A stretch of 36,320 bases of DNA from assembly GCA_003135135.1 (NCBI GenBank), contig PLDK01000025.1, positions 70,056-106,375 of the forward strand, read 5' to 3'. The translations under genes were made by a program, and so were the position numbers. Each line of letters starts with the position of its first letter. Position 1 is the stretch's first letter. The notes beneath the pieces are model-generated. The model did no database searches, was not told the origin of the DNA, and worked only from the letters and a program-made list of their open reading frames with translations. The DNA comes from Deltaproteobacteria bacterium. Its GTDB lineage: Bacteria; Desulfobacterota; Binatia; Binatales; Binataceae. Positions 17,662 to 25,661 of the stretch are shown in pieces.

Positions 17662-18120
17662 TCAAATCGCAAAACTCAGCGGTTCCTTGCCGTTAACTAC
17701 CGTCTCGACCTGCCTGAGCATATCCGCCAGCGATGTCGAGTCCATTATCTTCGCGGTCGCGTCGCGGACTTCCTTCATTACGAATCTGATTGCACAAGTG
17801 CGCTCGTCACGGCATTCACGGCATCGCATGTATGCCATCTTGCTGACACATGGCAACGGTGCGATTGGCCCGTCCAGTACGCGTACGATGTGCCCAACGC
17901 TGATCAGTTGAGGATCGCGGCCAAGGAAGTATCCGCCGCCCTTACCCTTCTTGCTCTGGAGGAGTCCCTGGTTCTTGAGTTCGAGCAGGATCAGTTCCAG
18001 AAACTTGCGCGGAATATCTTCGCGCTGGGCCAAGTCAGATATGAGCACGGGTCCCTGACCGTATTCCTTGGCCAATACCATCATCGCCTTGAGGGCGTAT
18101 TTCGATTTTTTCGAAAGCAT
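17662..18120 (-). CDS. Rrf2-family transcriptional regulator
   Basis: A 152-residue winged-helix regulator. The N-terminus MLSKKSKYALKAMMVLA and the wing segment KKGKGGGYFLGR are typical. The sensor region has Cys91, Cys100, Cys103 and Cys109 (C-x8-C-x2-C-x5-C), suited to an Fe-S cluster or thiol sensing, though the spacing differs from the three cysteines of E. coli IscR. Being first in a block of yezD, porin, sulfate transporter and msrB, it is most likely a sulfur-status regulator analogous to CymR. Dyads near its start suggest autoregulation. ATG start at 18120. Confidence 0.9.
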   Translation of the reverse strand: MLSKKSKYALKAMMVLAKEYGQGPVLISDLAQREDIPRKFLELILLELKNQGLLQSKKGKGGGYFLGRDPQLISVGHIVRVLDGPIAPLPCVSKMAYMRCRECRDERTCAIRFVMKEVRDATAKIMDSTSLADMLRQVETVVNGKEPLSFAI

Positions 18121-18125
18121 TTTAT

Positions 18126-18179
18126 CGACCCTTAGTCGATAGGGTCGCTAGAGTAAAGATCGGGACTGACTCAGTCAAG
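18126..18179 (-). promoter_or_regulatory. promoter and operator region of the Rrf2 gene
   Basis: On the minus strand TTGACT (18179-18174) is followed after 17 bases by TACTCT, a plausible but weak sigma-70 pair. The -35 overlaps the 13-base palindrome GACTGACTCAGTC (18164-18176), whose GACT-N5-AGTC core resembles IscR type 1 sites. A second dyad, CGACCCT with AGGGTCG (18126-18132, 18141-18147), lies just before the start codon. Confidence 0.45.
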
Positions 18180-18234
18180 AGCCTCGGGGTAAAAATATTT
18201 AGACCGCCGGCAGACAGAAAATTCCCGCTTCGCG

Positions 18235-19077
18235 TCAGCGCGCCTTGGCCTTCAGTTCAGCGTACTTGTCGAGCATCGGGAGCACGGTATCGCGTGGGGC
18301 AGGCCGCAGCCCGAAAATCAGCCGATCAAGGCCGAGGTCGAGTAATGTTTTAATGCGTTCCTCGTTTGGGCCGACGCCAAACATCGAGACGGGAAGTTTC
18401 TTGCGGCCAGCCTTCATCCCCGCTTCGGCAAGCGCTTTCAGGTTGGCGGCGAGATCATAACGCGGAGAATAGATCGGCATCCATCCGTCGCAATACTCGG
18501 CGACGCGATCGAACGTCCTGGGCGATTGCGAACCGAGGATAATCGGCGGTCCACCCGCCTGCACCGGTTTGGGAAACGACCAAATCGGATCGAAGTTCAC
18601 GAACTCGCCGTGAAACTCGGCCGCCTCCTTGGTCCATATTTGGCGCATCGCGAGAATTTTTTCCCTGACGATTTGCCAGCGCCGCTTGAACACCGCGCCA
18701 TGATTCTCCATCTCCTCGACGTTCCAGCCCGCGCCGATGCCGAAGATCACGCGGCCGCCCGAAATCATGTCGAGCGACGCCACTTCCTTGGCAAGCGTGA
18801 TCGGGTCGCGCTCGACCACCAGGCATACTCCGGTGCCGAGTTTGAGTTTTTTGGTTACGGCCGCCGCCGCGCCGAGCGCGACGAACGGATCGTGCGTATG
18901 CCAATACTCCTTTGGCAATTCGGTTCCGCCGGGGAAGGGCGTCTTGCGCGACGCGGGTATGTGAGTGTGCTCGGGAAAGAACATCGACTCGAAGCCGCGT
19001 TCTTCAGCCGCGCGCGCAAGTTCGATCGGCTGGATTGCGTAGTCAGTCGGGAACATCGAGATTCCGAATTCGGCCAT
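18235..19077 (-). CDS. LLM-class F420-dependent oxidoreductase
   Basis: A 280-residue luciferase-like monooxygenase-family enzyme, TIM barrel, using F420 or FMN. The start is the ATG at 19077 with AGGAGG seven bases upstream. Family marks: FGISMFPTDY at the N-terminus, MFFPEHTHIP, LKLGTGVCLV, and GGRVIFGIGAGWNVEEMENHG, typical of the TIGR03619-type F420 subgroup; GPPIILGSQSP follows. Substrate unknown. It lies 103 bases after the S9 peptidase stop on the same strand and upstream of the Rrf2 promoter region, so it is probably not part of the sulfur operon. Confidence 0.88.
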   Translation of the reverse strand: MAEFGISMFPTDYAIQPIELARAAEERGFESMFFPEHTHIPASRKTPFPGGTELPKEYWHTHDPFVALGAAAAVTKKLKLGTGVCLVVERDPITLAKEVASLDMISGGRVIFGIGAGWNVEEMENHGAVFKRRWQIVREKILAMRQIWTKEAAEFHGEFVNFDPIWSFPKPVQAGGPPIILGSQSPRTFDRVAEYCDGWMPIYSPRYDLAANLKALAEAGMKAGRKKLPVSMFGVGPNEERIKTLLDLGLDRLIFGLRPAPRDTVLPMLDKYAELKAKAR

Positions 19078-19180
19078 GGCGATTCCTCCTGAATCAGGCG
19101 GCAACGGGTCGTCGTCCGCGCCCCTTTGCGATTTCATAGCACAACCGATCGGCGAAGCGCCCGCGCACGCTGCGGCAATG

Positions 19181-21178
19181 CTAGTTCTGATGCTTCAGCG
19201 GCGACGCGACGACGACGCGGAGCCGCGCGGTCGAGCCGGGAATCCGATCGCCTTTCATCGGCTCGTAGCGCCCGCCCAGATTGTCGGCCAGGAACTTCTC
19301 CATGCGGGCGGTGAAGTCGAGCCGATTTCCGGGCCGCACGAAGCCGTGGCCTTCGTCGGTGTATAAAACGTAAACCGCGCTCCCGCGATGCATGGCGATC
19401 GCATCGACGATCTGCTCGGCCTCGGCCTGCTTCACGCGTGGGTCGTTTGCGCCCTGGCCGATCAGCATCGGGATTTTTATTTTGTCGGCGGAGAACAACG
19501 GCGACGCCGTGGTCAGCAGCTCCTTGTCCCCGGGATCGCCGGGATTCCCAACCCTGGTGAAGAAGATCGAGCGCGCGACTTCCCAATACGGCGGAAACGA
19601 CTCCAACAACGTGAACAGATTCGACGGGCCGCATTCGTCCACCGCGCATCGATACAGATCGGGCGTGAATGCCGCCCCGGCCAGCGCCGCGTAGCCGCCG
19701 TACGAACCTCCGAATATCGCGACTCGCTTCGGATCGGCGATGCCTTGATCCACGGCCCACTTTACGCCGTCGGTCAGGTCGGTCTGCATTTCGAGGCCCC
19801 ACTGGCGGTCGCCGGCGTGCAGATATTTCTTTCCGAATCCGGTCGAGCCGCGAAAGTTTATCTGCAGCGCGGCATAACCCCGGTTCGCCAGCAGTTGGAT
19901 ATAGGGATTGAAGCCCCAGCTGTCGCGCGCCCACGGCCCGCCGTGCACCACGAGCACGATCGGGAGATTCTTGGGCGGCGCGCCAAGGGGAAGAGTGAGG
20001 TAACCGTTGATTTTCATCCCGTCGCGGGCGGCGAATTCAACCGGCTTCATCGCAGCGAGCGGCGCGTCGTCGAGTTTGGGCTGGGTGCTGAACAGAAAGG
20101 TCGCTTTCCTTGCCGCGCGATCCCACGAGTAGCAGCGCGCCGGCGCACGGTCGCTTACGAACGAGACGAGCCACGTCTGGTCGGCGAGGTCGCGGTCAAC
20201 GACGGTGAAATCTCCGGCGGTGATTTTCGCGATCGCGTCGAAGTCGGCCTGAACCGACGGGTCGACGACGGTCCAGTGCATCCGGCCGGGGTCGAACGCG
20301 GCTGCCTGCACGACGTGACGGGTCGGCTGAATCATCGCGTCGCTCAGGTCCGCATCGTCGCTGTGCGCGATAACCGTTTCATGGCCCGACGCGATCTCAT
20401 GGCGCACCAGGCGTGCGGTGTCCGTCCCGATCGAGCTGCTGAGAAAGATCGATTGCCTGTCCTGGCTGAAGTCCAGCGCCGCCAGGTTGTCTTCCATCGC
20501 GGCTTTCATCAACGTGCGCCACGGATCAGCCGCGCGGTCGCGAATCCGAAGCTCGGTGCCGCCGTCGGGCGTCGTGACCGTGGCCGCGCGCACTATCAGG
20601 TCGTCGTCGGCAAGCCATCCCGCGACGTCGCCGGGGTTTTGGGTATCGAGTTCGACGGCGCCGGTGCGCAGATCGATTCGATAGACGTCCATCAATTTGC
20701 GATCGCGGAGATTGAGCGCAACCAGTATCCGGCCGGGAAATTTCGGACTGGACGCGACGACCTCGGAGCGTACGCCCTGCCATGGCGTCAAATCGCGGAC
20801 GTTGTGCGAATCGAGGTCGACGGCGAACAGGTGGAAGTTTTCGTCGCCGGCGGCGTCCTGTGCGTAGAGGATCGTTTTCGAATCGAACGCCCATCCGTAG
20901 GATTGGATTCCACGGCTCTTGTCGGCGGTGACGACGCGCGTGTCGTGCTGGCCGACGGTTTGCACCCACACCTGCAGGATTTCGTGTTCGTCGGGAGCGA
21001 GCCATGCCAGCCGTTTGCCATCGGGCGCGATATGCGGATTGGCGCGCTCGGGATTGCCGAGCAGAGTGTCGCGCGGAATCAGCGGCGGCGGCTGGGCAAA
21101 GCCGGCAGGCGGGGGAATTGTCGAAGTCATCGTGAGGACCGCAATTATCAGCGAAACCTTTCGCGCGAATCCGAACAT
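19181..21178 (-). CDS. S9-family (prolyl oligopeptidase-type) exported serine peptidase
   Basis: A 665-residue secreted peptidase. The signal peptide covers about residues 1-28 (ending AGFAQ). A beta-propeller-type region with repeated APDGKRLAWL- and AFDSKTILYAQ-like blades spans to about 370. The C-terminal alpha/beta hydrolase domain has the oxyanion segment HGGPWARDSWGFN, nucleophile Ser492 in GGSYGGYAAL, Asp579 in GQGANDPRV and His611 in DEGHGF, a complete triad. It probably cleaves short peptides in the periplasm. ATG start at 21178; the divergent ferredoxin gene begins 195 bases away. Confidence 0.92.
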   Translation of the reverse strand: MFGFARKVSLIIAVLTMTSTIPPPAGFAQPPPLIPRDTLLGNPERANPHIAPDGKRLAWLAPDEHEILQVWVQTVGQHDTRVVTADKSRGIQSYGWAFDSKTILYAQDAAGDENFHLFAVDLDSHNVRDLTPWQGVRSEVVASSPKFPGRILVALNLRDRKLMDVYRIDLRTGAVELDTQNPGDVAGWLADDDLIVRAATVTTPDGGTELRIRDRAADPWRTLMKAAMEDNLAALDFSQDRQSIFLSSSIGTDTARLVRHEIASGHETVIAHSDDADLSDAMIQPTRHVVQAAAFDPGRMHWTVVDPSVQADFDAIAKITAGDFTVVDRDLADQTWLVSFVSDRAPARCYSWDRAARKATFLFSTQPKLDDAPLAAMKPVEFAARDGMKINGYLTLPLGAPPKNLPIVLVVHGGPWARDSWGFNPYIQLLANRGYAALQINFRGSTGFGKKYLHAGDRQWGLEMQTDLTDGVKWAVDQGIADPKRVAIFGGSYGGYAALAGAAFTPDLYRCAVDECGPSNLFTLLESFPPYWEVARSIFFTRVGNPGDPGDKELLTTASPLFSADKIKIPMLIGQGANDPRVKQAEAEQIVDAIAMHRGSAVYVLYTDEGHGFVRPGNRLDFTARMEKFLADNLGGRYEPMKGDRIPGSTARLRVVVASPLKHQN

Positions 21179-21373
21179 CGATCATAAGGATGACAGAAAA
21201 AATCGCGCAATGAAGGGTGCGCAGGCATTGCCCGCACTCTCACCGGCCGGCCGAGGCTCGGCGCGTCAGATACTTATCCGCGGCTGCGCGCTCCTAGTCG
21301 CAGGAATTGCCCTCTTATATGATCGATTCGCCGGACGGCGTTCCGTGGGCGGCGAAAAAGGAGAACCCATCAA

Positions 21374-21568
21374 ATGAAGGTCGTTGTCGATCAGAAACTG
21401 TGCGAGGGGAACACGAAATGCCAGCAGACGGCGCCGGAAGTGTTCGAGGTGCGAGACGACGACAAGAGCCATCTGTTGATCGACAATCCGCCCGAGCGCA
21501 TGCGCGAAAAAGTCAAGCTTGCGGCAAAACTGTGTCCCCGCCAGGCCATCACGGTCAGCGATGACTAG
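21374..21568 (+). CDS. 3Fe-4S ferredoxin of the P450 type
   Basis: A 64-residue ferredoxin. Only three cluster cysteines are present: Cys9, Cys15 (C-x5-C) and the Cys before Pro near residue 54 (LCPRQAI), the pattern of single 3Fe-4S ferredoxins that donate electrons to actinobacterial-type P450s. GGAG lies about 10 bases before the ATG. The P450 gene follows after 63 bases, so the pair forms a natural redox couple; no dedicated reductase is nearby. Confidence 0.92.
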   Translation: MKVVVDQKLCEGNTKCQQTAPEVFEVRDDDKSHLLIDNPPERMREKVKLAAKLCPRQAITVSDD

Positions 21569-21631
21569 AGGCCCGAGAGGTCAGAATGCGGAATCGAGAC
21601 GGAAATCGCGGGATCGCGGAGACACTTTTCA

Positions 21632-22891
21632 ATGGAAACTGAGAGCGCACTGTCACTGGAATCGTTGAACATCATTGGACCCGACCATTACGCGAAAAAC
21701 GGTTATCCGCATCGCGAGTGGACGTATCTGCGCAAGCACAAGCCGGTCTTCTGGTGCGAGTACCCAAAGACCGATCCATTTTGGGCGATCACCAAGCACG
21801 CCGACATCATTCAGATTTCCAAGCAACCGCGGCTGTTCCTCAACGGTCCCCGCTTGCTGGTGTTTGTCAACGAGATGGGGCTGGAGCGGAGTCCGACGCC
21901 GCCCTTCCGCCACCTGCTCGACATGGATCCACCGGATCATGGCGAATATCGCGCGGTTGTCAGCCGCCGTTTCACGCCGCGCGGCGTGCGTCCGCTGCAG
22001 CCTGAAATCGAGAACATCACGCGACAGGTGCTCGACGACGTGACCGGGCGCGACAAGTGCGACTTTGTCCTCGACGTATCGTCGAAGATTCCACTTGCCG
22101 TCATCGCCGAGTTGTTGGGTGTTCCGCATAAAGATTGGGAACAACTCTTCAGATGGACCAACGAGACGATCGGCGGCGGCGACCCCGAATTTCAGGCTGG
22201 AACGACCGCGCAGGAGACGATGGATCGTTCGCGGCTGGGCCTGTTCCAGTATTTCACCGACATGGTGGTGGAACGGATGAAGCACCCGGCCAACGACATC
22301 ACCAGCGTCGTTGCCAACGGCAAGGTCAATGGCCAGCCGATACCGCAGTTCGAGATGCTGTCGTACTATTTCCTGCTGGTCGTGGCCGGCAACGAGACCA
22401 CGCGCAACGCGACCACCGGCGGTCTGCTGGCTTTCATCGAGCATCCGGACCAGTGGCAAAAGCTCAAGCGCAATCCCGAGCTGATCGACTCGGCCGTCGA
22501 GGAAATCGTGCGCTGGACGACACCGGTTATTCAGTTCGCGCGGACCGCGACCGAAGATACCGTGATTCGCGGCCAGAAGATCAAAGCCGGCGAATCGGTG
22601 TGCCTGTTTTATCCGTCGGCGAACCGCGATGAAGAAGTTTTCGAGCAGCCTTTCAAGTTCGACATCGGCCGCGATCCGAATCCGCACATCGCATTCGGCC
22701 TCGGGGAACATTTCTGTCTCGGCGCGAACCTGGCGCGGCTCGAACTGAAGGTGATTTTCAGCCAGCTCGCGCAGCGCCTCGATCACGCCGAACTCGCGGG
22801 TCCCGTCGAGCGGCTGCGATCGAGCTTCGTCGGCGGAATCAAGCACATGCCGATCCGCATGAAGATGAAGCCGGCGGCCGCCGCCGCCTGA
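21632..22891 (+). CDS. cytochrome P450
   Basis: A 419-residue soluble P450. The I-helix oxygen-activation motif is AGNETT (252-257), the K-helix ExxR is Glu291-Arg294, and the heme loop FGLGEHFCLG gives the axial Cys362. The N-terminus has no membrane anchor. The overall pattern (HLLDMDPPDH, SSKIPLAVIAELLGVP) resembles the CYP125/CYP142-type bacterial P450s that hydroxylate steroid or terpenoid side chains; that substrate is inference. Ferredoxin lies upstream and a pirin gene 13 bases downstream, one likely operon. Confidence 0.93.
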   Translation: METESALSLESLNIIGPDHYAKNGYPHREWTYLRKHKPVFWCEYPKTDPFWAITKHADIIQISKQPRLFLNGPRLLVFVNEMGLERSPTPPFRHLLDMDPPDHGEYRAVVSRRFTPRGVRPLQPEIENITRQVLDDVTGRDKCDFVLDVSSKIPLAVIAELLGVPHKDWEQLFRWTNETIGGGDPEFQAGTTAQETMDRSRLGLFQYFTDMVVERMKHPANDITSVVANGKVNGQPIPQFEMLSYYFLLVVAGNETTRNATTGGLLAFIEHPDQWQKLKRNPELIDSAVEEIVRWTTPVIQFARTATEDTVIRGQKIKAGESVCLFYPSANRDEEVFEQPFKFDIGRDPNPHIAFGLGEHFCLGANLARLELKVIFSQLAQRLDHAELAGPVERLRSSFVGGIKHMPIRMKMKPAAAAA

Positions 22892-22904
22892 GGCCAGGTC
22901 CTCG

Positions 22905-23603
22905 ATGATAACCCCGCGAAGGTCCGCCGACCGCGGACGCACGAAGATCGACTGGCTCGACAGCCGCCACACTTTCTCGTTTGGCGACTACTACGATCCC
23001 GGCCAGATGGGATTTCGCACGCTGCGGGTAATCAACGAGGATCGCGTCCGCCCCGGCGCGGGCTTTCCCACCCATGCGCATCGCGACATGGAGATCATCA
23101 CCTACATTCTCGAAGGCGCGCTCGAACACAAGGACAGCCTTGGCACCGGCTCGATTATTCGTCCGGGCGAAGCGCAGAGAATGAGTGCCGGCGCGGGAAT
23201 CACGCACAGCGAATTCAATCATTCGAAAACTGACCCGGTTCATTTTCTGCAAATCTGGATCACGCCTTCCACGCGCGCAATCGCTCCGGGCTACGAGCAG
23301 CGGACCATCGACGAGGCGAAGGCGCGCGCTGGCTTCGCGACTGTAGGCTCTCCCGATGGCCGCGATCAGTCTGTGAAAATTCATCAGGACGCCGTGCTGT
23401 CGGTCGCAAAGCTCGAGCGCGGACAGACTGCCGGGACCAATCTGAAGAAGGGCCGCCATGGATGGGTGCAAGTGGCGCGCGGCGAAGTCACAGTTAATGG
23501 TATCGCGCTCGCGGAAGGCGACGGCGCCGCGATCAGCGACGAAGAGCAAGTGACTATCGTCGCCAACTCTCCCGCCGAGATCCTGTTGTTCGATCTCGCG
23601 TGA
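22905..23603 (+). CDS. pirin-family bicupin protein
   Basis: A 232-residue bicupin of the YhhW/pirin type; bacterial members show quercetin 2,3-dioxygenase activity in vitro. The metal ligands of the N-terminal cupin are visible as His57, His59, His101 and Glu103 (FPTHAHRDMEII and GITHSEFN). The C-terminal cupin lacks these ligands, as is normal. It begins 13 bases after the P450 stop, which suggests co-expression. Biological role open. Confidence 0.9.
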   Translation: MITPRRSADRGRTKIDWLDSRHTFSFGDYYDPGQMGFRTLRVINEDRVRPGAGFPTHAHRDMEIITYILEGALEHKDSLGTGSIIRPGEAQRMSAGAGITHSEFNHSKTDPVHFLQIWITPSTRAIAPGYEQRTIDEAKARAGFATVGSPDGRDQSVKIHQDAVLSVAKLERGQTAGTNLKKGRHGWVQVARGEVTVNGIALAEGDGAAISDEEQVTIVANSPAEILLFDLA

Positions 23604-23625
23604 GTGCGCCGCGCCTCGCGAGCGC

Positions 23626-24309
23626 TCAGTCGGGCCTCGATCCCGCACGCAAGCGCGCAAGATCGTAGTCGCGCAGCTGATCGATTCTATCCACCGTGAC
23701 GTCGGGCGCCGGGTACCTGGCCGTCTCCTTCGCATCAGCCGCATAGTGCCCCTGCCGGGGGAACACCGTCGTCACGCGCGCGCCCCACGCCTTCTTCACC
23801 GCGTCCAGGATTCGCACCTTGTCATCGATCAACACGTAATGATCGGCGGGATAGCGGGTCCGCACGTCGTCGAGCTCCTGTTCCTTGTGGATGTAAATCA
23901 TCACGTTTTCATCGACGGCTTCGCGCAGTCCAGACCGCTCGATCTTGAGCGGCTGAAAGATCATGTCGCCATCGGACAGGATCGCCGTCTCGCCGTATTG
24001 TTTGAAGTTTTCAATTACGTCGAGCGAGCAGGGGAACAACCGATTCGCGAAATGGTAGTTCATCAGGAAGTACGACACGGCGATGATTCCGAAGTCACGC
24101 GGATGATTGACCCGATAGCGTTGCAGCGCGCCGAGATAGTCCGCGTAGCCGAGCTCGGTGCGCAACTGCTCAAAATATTCCCAGTAGTGCTGTTGTTGGT
24201 CGTGGCCGATGTCGCGCTCGAGATCGCGCTTCATGTCGGCAACGATGCGATCGTTGTCGATCAGGGTGTTGTCGACGTCAAACAAAAAAACGACATGTTC
24301 TGCGGCCAT
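23626..24309 (-). CDS. HAD-superfamily hydrolase
   Basis: A 227-residue phosphatase-fold protein. Motif I is FDVDNTLID (Asp11, Asp13), motif II ILSDGD and the late acidic motif VLIDDKVRILDA. The helical cap lies between motifs I and II and is rich in Tyr, Gln and Glu. The start is the ATG at 24309; an upstream TTG at 24387 would absorb the leader hairpin into the gene. GGAGG is 12 bases before the ATG, inside a structured leader (24310-24360). Convergent with pirin, 22 bases apart. Substrate unknown. Confidence 0.85.
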   Translation of the reverse strand: MAAEHVVFLFDVDNTLIDNDRIVADMKRDLERDIGHDQQQHYWEYFEQLRTELGYADYLGALQRYRVNHPRDFGIIAVSYFLMNYHFANRLFPCSLDVIENFKQYGETAILSDGDMIFQPLKIERSGLREAVDENVMIYIHKEQELDDVRTRYPADHYVLIDDKVRILDAVKKAWGARVTTVFPRQGHYAADAKETARYPAPDVTVDRIDQLRDYDLARLRAGSRPD

Positions 24310-24360
24310 CGGCTTGAAGGTCCTCCGCCGACAATGATTGCGATTGTTGGCCTTCAAGCC
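24310..24360 (-). promoter_or_regulatory. structured 5' leader of the HAD gene
   Basis: Perfect ten-base arms GGCTTGAAGG and CCTTCAAGCC (24311-24320, 24351-24360) enclose an inner stem of eight with one mismatch. On the minus strand the ribosome site CGGAGGA lies unpaired between the inner stem and the outer arm, and the outer stem ends one base before the ATG. The layout suggests translational control. Confidence 0.5.
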
Positions 24361-24492
24361 AAACGGATTAACTGTCGTATATGACAACCGATGAGCACGA
24401 CGACCGGGGTTGGCAGGGCCTGCCTGTTAGAGTCGCGAATGAATACAGGTCGTTACGCGCGAACCCGGAGAGTCAGACGGTTGCGGTCATCT

Positions 24493-25293
24493 CTATTCCG
24501 ATTCACGCAAGAGACGGCTGATCCGAGCCATCAGTTCGCCCGAGTAGAAGGGCTTGGTGATGTAGTCATCGGCGCCGAGCGAGAAGCCCTTAACCACTTC
24601 AGCTTCGTCACGATGCGCGCTGACCAGGATTACCGGCGTACTCCTGGTCGCCGAATCGCTGCGCAGAGCAGTCAGCGCTTCGAACCCATTCATATGCGGC
24701 ATCGACACGTCCAGCAGCACCAGGTCGGGTTTTTCCTTACGGGCAATCTCCAATGCCTGCGCACCGTCGTGCGCGATGTCGCACTCGAAATTGAAGTGCT
24801 TCAGGATCGTTGAGATCATAACGATGGTGGTGGCGTCGTCATCGGCGAGTACTACGTGCCGGGCACCGTTTCGAGCTGAGGGTTGAATCGCAACTGCCGC
24901 ACGCTCGGCGAATCTGAGGATGCGGTAGGCCCTGAGCAACAATTCCTCGGGCTGCCATGGGCGTATAATGAAGTCGCGGTTGAGGTCGGCGACCGCCACG
25001 AATCGTGTCACCAGTTCATCGAGTGTGCCGATGATGACCGCCGGCTTGCGGCTGCGCCCGATCATTTCGATCGGAGACGGTTGCTCGCCAGTGCCGGTGG
25101 CCGAAGCGTTGACGAAGCAAGCATCGAAAGGAGAAAAGGAGTTCAGCCCGGGAATATTAGGTGCGGCTCCGACCACGTGGCCGAATCCACGGGCGGTCCC
25201 CAACGCCGCGATGATCGAATCCGCTTCGGGCGTTTCGAATCCCATCAAGGCGAATCTCCTGCCGGCTAACGATTGTCTAATGATCTGGTCCAT
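24493..25293 (-). CDS. response regulator with N-terminal pseudo-receiver and C-terminal receiver domain
   Basis: A 266-residue two-domain protein without an output domain. The C-terminal half (about 145-266) is a full receiver: acidic pair Asp151/Asp152, phospho-acceptor Asp195 in LVLLDVSMPHMNGFEAL, Ser225 and Lys247 in YITKPF. The N-terminal half (about 10-125) follows the same fold but has Asn62 at the acceptor position (FDACFVNAS) and Arg111 for the conserved Lys (FIIRPWQPEEL), so it should not be phosphorylated. The start is the ATG at 25293; the longer open frame reads through non-family sequence. No histidine kinase is nearby, so it is an orphan here. It may signal by protein contact. 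Confidence 0.83.
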   Translation of the reverse strand: MDQIIRQSLAGRRFALMGFETPEADSIIAALGTARGFGHVVGAAPNIPGLNSFSPFDACFVNASATGTGEQPSPIEMIGRSRKPAVIIGTLDELVTRFVAVADLNRDFIIRPWQPEELLLRAYRILRFAERAAVAIQPSARNGARHVVLADDDATTIVMISTILKHFNFECDIAHDGAQALEIARKEKPDLVLLDVSMPHMNGFEALTALRSDSATRSTPVILVSAHRDEAEVVKGFSLGADDYITKPFYSGELMARISRLLRESE

Positions 25294-25538
25294 GGGGCCT
25301 CGGTCCTCCCTGCTGCCGAAAAAATGCCGAACAGTCGATCTGGCAGGTTCCAACGCACTCCGCCAGGCGCGATCGACGCTGCGTTGATACGCAATGTGCG
25401 TGCCTTGCGGCGATGACAAGCAAAGCTTCACGTAGCGCAGAGCCGTGGCCAGACCACATCGCGGAGCAGGCCGTACAAGGTCAACAGCTGACCGAAGCGG
25501 AGACAGCCATGTCGCGCTTTGGGACATGATGAGGCGCG

Positions 25539-25661
25539 ATGGTCAAGGAGACGACGCATAGCTTTGCCGGCAAGATAATCCTGATGGCAGCTTCGCTTAT
25601 CGCGGCCGGAACGCTCGCCTTGACACCACCGGTCCCGTTGCGCGACACGGATACATCATGA
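25539..25661 (+). CDS. 40-residue single-pass membrane or secreted peptide
   Basis: A short frame, ATG at 25539 with GAGG four bases before it, encoding a basic start, a hydrophobic stretch (KIILMAASLIAAGTLAL) and a polar tail. Its TGA overlaps the ATG of the ion-channel gene in an ATGA, the usual arrangement for translational coupling. It may be a channel accessory peptide or just a coupling leader. No family recognised; conservation would decide. Confidence 0.45.
   Translation: MVKETTHSFAGKIILMAASLIAAGTLALTPPVPLRDTDTS

Noticed and set aside
19388-21187. Long plus-strand open frame opposite the S9 peptidase gene
   Set aside because: Antisense shadow in GC-rich DNA; the peptidase has all catalytic motifs.
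21653-22972. Long minus-strand open frame opposite the P450 gene
   Set aside because: No family features and the P450 reads perfectly on the other strand.
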